Source of the DNA: Pelotomaculum sp.
GTDB lineage: Bacteria > Bacillota > Desulfotomaculia > Desulfotomaculales > Pelotomaculaceae
Assembly (NCBI GenBank): GCA_003489345.1
Contig: DNIT01000139.1
Location: 5,451-10,774 of the forward strand
Reading direction: 5' to 3'
Length of the DNA stretch: 5,324 nucleotides
Shown here: in pieces, positions 1 through 4,268 of the stretch
How the letters are laid out: the number at the start of each line of letters is the position of its first letter
Numbering within the stretch: position 1 is the stretch's first letter
Notes under the pieces: generated by a model
Seen by the model: the letters and a program-made list of their open reading frames with translations, nothing else
The model's database searches: none
What the model was told of the DNA's origin: nothing
Translations under genes and position numbers: made by a program

Positions 1-840
1 GGTATCGGTATTGCAGCTACTCACCCCGGAGATTTGTATAAGGATTATGCCGGGATTGAGAAACTCACCAATCCTCTGCCGCCAATAGTTGCCGTTAACA
101 CTACAGCAGGAACCGGCAGTGAAGTTACCCGTCACTGCGTTATTACAAACACTTCAACTAAAATTAAGTTTGTTATCGTAAGCTGGAGAAACCTCCCGCT
201 GGTTTCCATCAACGACCCAATGCTTATGCTGAAAAAGCCCAAAGGATTAACTGCAGCCACCGGTATGGACGCTTTAACCCACGCTGTAGAATGCTATGTT
301 ACCCTGGCCGCCAACCCAGTGACCGACACCTTGTGCGAGCAAGCAATTAAGCTTACCGCCAACAACCTGCGTCAGGCTGTAGCATATGGTGATAATGTTG
401 AAGCCAGGACAAATATGGCTTACGCCTCAGTGCTGGCAGGTATGGCCTTCAACAACGCCGGCCTGGGTTATGTACATGCTATGGCGCACCAGTTAGGCGG
501 CTATTATGATATGGCGCACGGTGTAGCGAACGCTATCCTGTTGCCGCACGTTGAAAAATATAACCTCATCAGCAACCTGCCCAAGTTTGCTAACATCGCC
601 GTACTTATGGGCGAAAATATTGAAGGGCTCTCCGTTAGAGACGCTGCGTACAAAGCCATTGACGCTATCGTCGCTCTTTCCAAGGATGTTGGAATTCCGT
701 CCGGTTTGGCTGAAATGGGTGTTAAGGAAGAAGACTTTGATAAAATGGCTAAGACGGCTCTGGAAGATGGTAACGCCGGATGCAACCCGATTGTCGGAAC
801 TCATAAAGACATCGTTAACCTCTTTGCGGCTGCTATGTAA
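1..840 (+). CDS. Iron-containing (type III) alcohol dehydrogenase, 5'-truncated
   Basis: This family oxidises primary alcohols or reduces aldehydes with NAD(P)H in the cytoplasm, using one Fe(II). The frame is open from base 1, so the true start is off the window; 279 residues remain of the usual 380-390, and roughly the first 100, with most of the nucleotide-binding half, are missing. Counting from base 1, TTAGTGSEVTR (residues 34-44) is the family signature. GMDALTHAVE places metal ligands at D90 and H94, and HAMAHQLGG with AHG places the other two at H159 and H173. The H159-H173 spacing of 14 equals that of FucO (H263/H277), and H163 matches its nearby conserved histidine. The C-terminus looks intact and a strong terminator follows, so this is the last gene of its transcript. 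Close relatives include ethanol, butanol and 1,3-propanediol dehydrogenases; the substrate cannot be decided from sequence. The TTG at 34 and internal ATGs are not credible starts. Confidence 0.95.
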   Translation, partial: GIGIAATHPGDLYKDYAGIEKLTNPLPPIVAVNTTAGTGSEVTRHCVITNTSTKIKFVIVSWRNLPLVSINDPMLMLKKPKGLTAATGMDALTHAVECYVTLAANPVTDTLCEQAIKLTANNLRQAVAYGDNVEARTNMAYASVLAGMAFNNAGLGYVHAMAHQLGGYYDMAHGVANAILLPHVEKYNLISNLPKFANIAVLMGENIEGLSVRDAAYKAIDAIVALSKDVGIPSGLAEMGVKEEDFDKMAKTALEDGNAGCNPIVGTHKDIVNLFAAAM

Positions 841-913
841 CGTAATCCCTGCTATCACCTCTCAAATAAATACCGTGTAGTACACGCTCGCCCCATAGTG
901 TGGTCTTACCGGA

Positions 914-961
914 AACAGGGGGTGACTTAAAGAGTTACTCCCTGTTATTTTTTTCTTTTTT
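914..961 (+). terminator. Intrinsic terminator after the alcohol dehydrogenase
   Basis: A 13-bp stem (914-926 paired with 934-946, including two G-U pairs) with a 7-nt loop (927-933) is followed by a T-rich run (948-961, broken by one C). It starts 73 nt after the dehydrogenase stop and ends 26 nt before the Shine-Dalgarno of the next gene, so it separates the two transcripts. A competing 7-bp helix, 888-894 with 919-925, would disrupt the terminator stem if it formed first. Whether that is regulatory is unknown. Confidence 0.9.
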
Positions 962-1003
962 AACTAATTAACGTAATTTTCAAAATTAGGAGGGGGTAAT
1001 ATT

Positions 1004-1954
1004 ATGACAAGCTCTCTTTTGCTGCCAATAGGTGGTATTAGTTTTCTTCACCTTTGCCTAGCTTTTGTGGGTGGAATATTCGGAGCTGCCGTCGGAGCGC
1101 TGCCGGCATTCATTTTATGCGGTTTCTTTGTATTCATTGGCGCGGTTTTAATGATTGCCGGAGCAGGACCGGATTTTCTGAACACCTTTGGCTTTGGGTT
1201 TACATTTGGGCCCCAGGTATGCTTTGGAGCGGCAGTTGTTGCTCATATGTACGCGCATAAGAAAGGTCTGTCACCGGGAAGAGATATTACAGCAGGACTG
1301 ATGGGCACTAAAAGCATGGATGTCCTGCTGATTGGCGGACTCTTTGGCTCTCTCAGCGTTATCCTGAACTGGCTTTTCATAACTGCGCTGCCAATGAAAT
1401 GGGGCGGTATGCTCTGGACTGATGGAGTCGCTATAACCATCTTTGTCATGCATCTTATCGGACGTCTATTGTTTGACATGAAGAAAGGTTTTTTTGGTCA
1501 GGTAGCTGAGGGAGAAAGCCGCTTCAACCCCACTGAAAAAAGTACCCTTTGGTTGCCATGGCAGATGTCGTGGAAAGAGCTTTTTGTTATCGGTGCAGGG
1601 GTTGGTCTGTTATCAAGTTACTTTGCGATGCTTTTAGGAGCGGACCATGGTGGCGCAATTATTGGATTTGGTATTTCCGGTCTGAGTCTTGTATTTTTGC
1701 AGTTCGGCACCAAAATGCCTGTCACCCACCACATATCAGTTAATGCAGCCGTCGCTGCCTTAGCTAGTCACAGTCTCATATGGGGTCTCATTTTTGGGGT
1801 TCTATCGGCTTTCGCAGGTCAATTTTGGGCGTGTCTATTTACGATACATGCCGACACCTATATAGACCCGCCGGCAGCTGCAATTTGGAGCGTGACGACC
1901 ATCATGGTAGCCCTGGCTGCTCTAGGCCTATTTACTGCAATTCCCTTACCTTAA
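1004..1954 (+). CDS. Polytopic membrane protein of unknown function, internally duplicated
   Basis: I do not recognise this 316-residue protein as a named transporter or enzyme. It is almost entirely hydrophobic, with about eight to nine membrane segments: near 13-30, 32-53, 66-84 (short), 106-127, 140-157, 193-213, 217-236, 242-255 (short) and 258-315 (two). One polar loop (about 158-190) divides it. The halves resemble each other: LLIGGLFGSLS (108-118) with LIWGLIFGVLS (258-268); LWTDGVAITIF (137-147) with TYIDPPAAAIW (285-295); and an AAV-centred segment at 69-84 with one at 240-255. That indicates two copies of a roughly four-helix module, a common design in transporters and channels. Buried or edge polar residues such as H81, D140, D214, H215, H242, H243, H282, D284 and D288 could line a pathway (inference). 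The ATG has a strong Shine-Dalgarno, AGGAGGGGG at 988-996. The gene stands alone, with no promoter visible in the 26 nt between the preceding terminator and that site and no terminator after it. A transport role is plausible but unproven. Confidence 0.85.
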   Translation: MTSSLLLPIGGISFLHLCLAFVGGIFGAAVGALPAFILCGFFVFIGAVLMIAGAGPDFLNTFGFGFTFGPQVCFGAAVVAHMYAHKKGLSPGRDITAGLMGTKSMDVLLIGGLFGSLSVILNWLFITALPMKWGGMLWTDGVAITIFVMHLIGRLLFDMKKGFFGQVAEGESRFNPTEKSTLWLPWQMSWKELFVIGAGVGLLSSYFAMLLGADHGGAIIGFGISGLSLVFLQFGTKMPVTHHISVNAAVAALASHSLIWGLIFGVLSAFAGQFWACLFTIHADTYIDPPAAAIWSVTTIMVALAALGLFTAIPLP

Positions 1955-2221
1955 TACCTGTAAAAGAATCATTCATAGAAGTATAGTTCTTCACTACTCG
2001 TGGGGCTGCTCATTTTTAAACATAAATAATGGTCTTTTTTCATTCATCATTTTACTGGCTTTCACATCTGCTCACATCATCTACCGCTGTATTAATAATT
2101 TTCATAATGCGTAAGCGGTCAAGCCATTAGGCCTGGCAATAAAAGCGATCGGAGCATACATTCTTAATTTGGCCGGGATTATCCTGGTGGTTACGCAAAT
2201 CCATCACAAATCTGAAGCGGG
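1955..2221 (+). other. Intergenic stretch after the membrane protein gene
   Basis: No complete gene is visible here. I found no GC-rich hairpin with a T-run that would terminate the membrane-protein transcript, and no convincing promoter pair. The first part (to about 2105) is AT-rich and looks non-coding. From 2115 the composition becomes more coding-like, as described in the separate remnant entry. Confidence 0.5.
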
Positions 2222-2261
2222 GGAAAGGAACTTCCAAACATCAACCCTACAGGATGTTTGA
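2115..2261 (+). pseudogene. Possible remnant of a small membrane-protein gene
   Basis: After a TAA at 2112 the frame is open for 48 codons to a TGA at 2259. The predicted peptide has a membrane-helix-like stretch (GLAIKAIGAYILNLAGIILV, codons 6-25) followed by a polar tail rich in His, Lys and Glu. It has no ATG; the only possible starts are a TTG at 2169 and a GTG at 2187, both inside the hydrophobic run, and neither has a Shine-Dalgarno. An ATG at 2107 (Met-Arg-Lys-Arg) would join this frame if one base had been lost near 2115. This suggests a decayed or frameshifted small gene, but a 48-codon open run has a roughly one-in-ten chance of arising at random, so the call is tentative. Confidence 0.25.
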
Positions 2262-2275
2262 GGAGGCTCCTTTCC
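2222..2275 (+). promoter_or_regulatory. Long hairpin upstream of coaD
   Basis: Two 8-bp arms pair exactly: the outer 2222-2229 (GGAAAGGA) with 2268-2275 (TCCTTTCC), and the inner 2235-2242 (CAAACATC) with 2253-2260 (GATGTTTG). The loop is 10 nt (2243-2252) and a small internal loop lies between the arms, part of which can also pair. No T-run follows, so it is not a standard terminator. It ends 32 nt before the coaD Shine-Dalgarno and could be a leader structure of coaD or the transcript end of whatever lies upstream. No known riboswitch or leader class is recognisable. Confidence 0.5.
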
Positions 2276-2307
2276 TTGACACTTCTTTGGCTAGCAAATG
2301 AAGCACT

Positions 2308-2315
2308 GGGGTGAT
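2308..2315 (+). promoter_or_regulatory. Ribosome binding site deciding the coaD start
   Basis: GGGGTGAT pairs with the GGTGAT-complementary part of the 16S rRNA tail and lies at the right distance before the ATG at 2320. The in-frame GTG at 2311 is part of this site, which rules it out as the start. Confidence 0.75.
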
Positions 2316-2319
2316 TAGC

Positions 2320-2811
2320 ATGCGAACCGCAATTTGCCCGGGAAGTTTTGATCCGGTAACCTACGGTCACCTGGATATTATCAGTAGAGCTGCTATGATC
2401 TTTGACAAGTTGATCGTCGTAGTTTCCTGCAACCCGGCAAAGAATCAGCTGTTTACGATTAAAGAGCGAGTTGAACTGCTGCAAGGTGTTCTCTCCAACT
2501 ATCCCAATATAGAAGTGAAGGCATTTACAGGCCTTATTGTTGATGTGGCCCTTGAGTGCAACGCAAAAGCTATTGTACGAGGCTTACGGGTGATTTCGGA
2601 TTTTGAGAACGAGTTCCGGATGGCCCTGACAAATCAAAAGCTGGCCTGCCATATCGAAACAGTCTTTTTGATGACCAAGGCGGAGTTTTCTTATATCAGT
2701 TCCACTACAGTAAAGGAGGTAGCCTCCTTTGGCGGTTCCTTGCGGAGCCTGGTACCACCGCTTGTGGAGGAGAGAATAAAAGAAAAGTTCAAACGTTACC
2801 GTGAGGGTTAA
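2320..2811 (+). CDS. coaD: Phosphopantetheine adenylyltransferase
   Basis: CoaD transfers AMP from ATP to 4'-phosphopantetheine, giving dephospho-CoA in the penultimate step of coenzyme A synthesis in the cytoplasm; the family works as a hexamer. From the ATG at 2320 the product is 163 residues, matching the usual 159-165. The N-terminus ICPGSFDPVTYGH (residues 5-17) is the nucleotidyltransferase signature, with the T-x-G-H form of the HIGH motif ending at H17. K41 sits where the family keeps a substrate-binding lysine. RGLR (87-90) with the following SDFENEF is the conserved arginine-bearing segment, and ISSTTVKEVASFGG (126-139) is the C-terminal nucleotide-binding motif. An in-frame GTG at 2311 would add three residues, but it lies inside the Shine-Dalgarno and relatives begin at this ATG. 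In many Firmicutes coaD follows rsmD; here it stands alone behind a 365-nt gap. Within the gene, 2712-2730 is a perfect 8-bp inverted repeat with a 3-nt spacer. Confidence 0.97.
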   Translation: MRTAICPGSFDPVTYGHLDIISRAAMIFDKLIVVVSCNPAKNQLFTIKERVELLQGVLSNYPNIEVKAFTGLIVDVALECNAKAIVRGLRVISDFENEFRMALTNQKLACHIETVFLMTKAEFSYISSTTVKEVASFGGSLRSLVPPLVEERIKEKFKRYREG

Positions 2812-2834
2812 CCCGCACAATAAGAAAGTGATAC

Positions 2835-2883
2835 GCCAGTGGTGAAGTTGCATGATGGATACCAACGCAACTTCACCACTGGC
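2835..2883 (+). repeat. Perfect 17-bp inverted repeat between coaD and the hydrogenase operon
   Basis: The left arm 2835-2851 (GCCAGTGGTGAAGTTGC) is the exact reverse complement of the right arm 2867-2883, with a 15-nt spacer (2852-2866). It begins 23 nt after the coaD stop, so in RNA it would form a very stable stem that could end or protect the coaD message. The following ATATTTGTTGC is a poor T-tract for an intrinsic terminator. The right arm ends inside the -24 element of the sigma-54 promoter, so the same DNA could also be an operator. No flanking direct repeats or transposase indicate a mobile element. Confidence 0.9.
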
Positions 2884-2895
2884 ATATTTGTTGCA
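2880..2895 (+). promoter_or_regulatory. Sigma-54 (RpoN) -24/-12 promoter
   Basis: TGGCATATTTGTTGCA fits the core consensus TGGCAYRNNNNTTGCW at every specified position, including the fixed GG-to-GC spacing. By chance such a match is expected about 0.005 times in both strands of a window this size. It points toward the hydrogenase genes, and transcription would begin near 2907, giving a leader of about 340 nt. Sigma-54 promoters need an ATP-driven activator; no activator gene is in the window. The overlapping inverted repeat is a candidate site for a regulator. Confidence 0.6.
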
Positions 2896-2970
2896 AACTA
2901 AATTCCTATGGCGGTTGGATTGTTTATGAAAGAATTATGATTTGTAGTGAATAGGATCCGGTTATCTTTG

Positions 2971-2997
2971 TTGAGATTCCGGTTGGAGAAGTATAAT
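2971..2997 (+). promoter_or_regulatory. Possible sigma-A promoter, distal
   Basis: A perfect TATAAT (-10) at 2992-2997 is preceded by TTGAGA at 2971-2976, a five-of-six -35 match. The 15-bp spacer is shorter than the usual 17. Alternatively TTGTTG at 2968 gives an 18-bp spacer but a poor match. Transcription would start near 3004, about 245 nt before the hydrogenase start. Confidence 0.35.
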
Positions 2998-3082
2998 GGC
3001 GTTTTTCAAGGGTTTTCCTTATGAATATTTTAAAGAAATTAGTATATGTTCCATTATTTGTCATTCCGGTTTCCTGGAATAA
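2996..3082 (+). CDS. Possible 28-residue leader peptide
   Basis: An ATG at 2996 opens a 28-codon frame ending with TAA at 3080-3082. GGAGAAG (2985-2991) lies at a usable distance upstream. The peptide (starting MAFFKGFPYEYF) is aromatic-rich, has two cysteines near its end and matches no family I know. Its ATG overlaps the TATAAT of the distal promoter candidate, so it could be translated only from a transcript started further upstream, such as from the sigma-54 site. A random AT-rich frame is the likelier explanation. Confidence 0.15.
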   Translation: MAFFKGFPYEYFKEISICSIICHSGFLE

Positions 3083-3171
3083 TTCCTCTTATATAAAATT
3101 CTCAGTTTAAGGATAGATATCTTCATGCTGGAATTTCGCTAAACAGCAGAAATCGGAGCAAGATGATCTAG

Positions 3172-3201
3172 TTGACACTTGGAAATAAGGTGAAATGTAA
3201 A
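3172..3201 (+). promoter_or_regulatory. Possible sigma-A promoter, proximal to the hydrogenase genes
   Basis: A perfect TTGACA (-35) at 3172-3177 is followed after 18 bp by TGTAAA at 3196-3201, a four-of-six -10 match. Transcription would begin near 3208, leaving a 25-nt leader before the Shine-Dalgarno at 3233. The position is ideal, but the -10 is weak, which would suit a promoter needing an activator. Confidence 0.45.
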
Positions 3202-3232
3202 AACCGGCCGGAAATTTTGGAGATTTATTTAC

Positions 3233-3240
3233 AAGGAGGG
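3233..3240 (+). promoter_or_regulatory. Ribosome binding site deciding the hydrogenase small-subunit start
   Basis: AAGGAGGG is a near-perfect Shine-Dalgarno ending 9 nt before a TTG at 3250. It selects that TTG over the in-frame TTG at 3172, which has no such site and would place 26 extra residues before the twin-arginine motif. Confidence 0.85.
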
Positions 3241-3249
3241 AATAAAGAC

Positions 3250-4254
3250 TTGGGTTTAACCAGACGTGAATTTATTAAACTCTGCATGAGTTCTGCGGTC
3301 GGCGCAAGCCTGATTACGGTACTCGGACCGGAGCTCGAAGAAACACTAGCTTTAGCCGCCGAGGGAAAACCGCCGGTAATTTGGCTGCAGGGCGCCAGCT
3401 GTACCGGATGCTCCATATCCTTATTAAATAGTGTTGCCCCCGCTATTGAAAAGGTGCTTCTTGATGTTATCAGCTTGAAATATCACCCTAATATTTCTGC
3501 CGGTTCCGGACACCTTATCGCGGAAATTCTAGACGAAGCCGCAATTAAATACAAGGACCAATTTATATTGGTTGTTGAAGGCGCCATCCCTATAAAAAAC
3601 GAAGGTGTTTACTGTACTATTTGTGAAAAAGAAGGCAAAGAAATAACCATGCTGCACGCGGTCAATATCCTGGGCAATGCGGCCAAGGTCGTGATTGCCG
3701 CCGGCCAGTGCGCATCCTACGGAGGCATCCCCGGCGCGGCCCCCAATCCCACCGGAGTTGTGGGCGTCAATAAGATCGTTGACGCAAAAAAGGTGATCAA
3801 TCTTTCCCTGTGCCCGATGCAGCCTGACCACTTCCTGGGGACCGTGGTATATGTATTGAAATACGGTCAGCTCCCGGAACTTGACAGATACGGGCGGCCC
3901 AGGATGTTTTTCCCGAAACCAATCCATGAAAGCTGTATAAGACGTGAATATTTTGACGCCGGCAAGTTCGCTCACTTCATTGGAGATGAGGGCTGCCTGG
4001 CCATGCTTGGCTGCAAGGGCTTTGTGGCCATGTCCGACTGTCCCACCCGCGGCTGGAATAACAACGTCAACTGGTGCGTCAATGCCGGCGCTCCCTGTTA
4101 TGCCTGCTCGGAACCGACTTTCCCTGATGCTTCCTCACCAATTTACGGCGTTTATCCTTTAACGAACAAAACAGCAGCTGCTTCGGCCCAGTTAGAACCA
4201 CAGAAAACGCAGATTTTAGAAAAGACAAGGGTCAGCAGAAAACTAGCTCAGTGA
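3250..4254 (+). CDS. [NiFe]-type hydrogenase small subunit, Tat-exported (group 1)
   Basis: This subunit carries the iron-sulfur clusters that pass electrons between the Ni-Fe site of the large subunit and an outside partner. From TTG 3250 it has 334 residues. LTRREFIK (3-10) is a twin-arginine signal followed by a hydrophobic stretch (11-26); cleavage is likely after an A-x-A near 34-37, so the enzyme works outside the membrane. Proximal [4Fe-4S] ligands are C51, C54, C154 and C188; distal are H226, C229, C249 and C255; medial are C264, C283 and C286, plus C276 where standard enzymes have proline. C276 predicts a [4Fe-4S] medial cluster, as in [NiFeSe] and group 1a enzymes. G53 and G159 stand where oxygen-tolerant enzymes have cysteine, so this one is probably oxygen-sensitive. 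Oddities are SLCPMQP (186-192) instead of the usual PGCPPNP, and an extra C122/C125 pair. There is no C-terminal membrane helix, only a polar tail from about 305, so any membrane link needs another subunit. Confidence 0.95.
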   Translation: MGLTRREFIKLCMSSAVGASLITVLGPELEETLALAAEGKPPVIWLQGASCTGCSISLLNSVAPAIEKVLLDVISLKYHPNISAGSGHLIAEILDEAAIKYKDQFILVVEGAIPIKNEGVYCTICEKEGKEITMLHAVNILGNAAKVVIAAGQCASYGGIPGAAPNPTGVVGVNKIVDAKKVINLSLCPMQPDHFLGTVVYVLKYGQLPELDRYGRPRMFFPKPIHESCIRREYFDAGKFAHFIGDEGCLAMLGCKGFVAMSDCPTRGWNNNVNWCVNAGAPCYACSEPTFPDASSPIYGVYPLTNKTAAASAQLEPQKTQILEKTRVSRKLAQ

Positions 4255-4259
4255 GGTGA
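4253..4259 (+). promoter_or_regulatory. Ribosome binding site overlapping the small-subunit stop
   Basis: GAGGTGA shares bases with the TGA stop at 4252-4254 and lies 9 nt before the GTG at 4269. In that frame a TGA at 4257 blocks any earlier start and no ATG occurs between, so GTG 4269 is the start. The arrangement suggests translational coupling of the two subunits. Confidence 0.8.
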
Positions 4260-4268
4260 AATATAGCA

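Larger units (their letters stand above)
2896..3171 (+). other. AT-rich leader region before the hydrogenase operon
   Basis: No convincing gene is visible. CCGGTT occurs three times (near 2958, 2979 and 3067), and CGGTTGGA twice (near 2912 and 2980), spaced too irregularly to call an operator. A small hairpin is possible at 3133-3153 (ATTTC/GAAAT and GCT/AGC arms). Promoter-like elements and a 28-codon frame are listed separately. Confidence 0.45.

Noticed and set aside
493..858. 121-residue open frame on the - strand over the end of the alcohol dehydrogenase gene
   Set aside because: It is a shadow of the conserved C-terminal half of the dehydrogenase, with no family signature of its own.
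2276..2304. TTGACA at 2276-2281 as the -35 of a coaD promoter
   Set aside because: No acceptable -10 occurs 16-18 bp downstream; the region near 2299 reads AAATGA-like sequence.
2311..2319. GTG at 2311 as the coaD start, giving 166 residues
   Set aside because: The GTG lies inside the GGGGTGAT Shine-Dalgarno, and the family N-terminus begins at ATG 2320.
2835..2883. Inverted repeat as the end of an insertion sequence or as a CRISPR repeat
   Set aside because: There is only one copy in the window, with no transposase, no flanking direct repeats and no regularly spaced array.
2908..2940. Ten-codon frame starting at ATG 2908
   Set aside because: It has no Shine-Dalgarno and is too short to support a coding claim.
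3529..3975. 148-residue open frame on the - strand
   Set aside because: It lies wholly inside the hydrogenase small-subunit gene, whose motifs are unmistakable, and has no recognisable product.
3250..4254. Oxygen-tolerant hydrogenase with a six-cysteine proximal cluster
   Set aside because: The two extra cysteine positions are glycines here (G53 and G159), and C122/C125 lie elsewhere.
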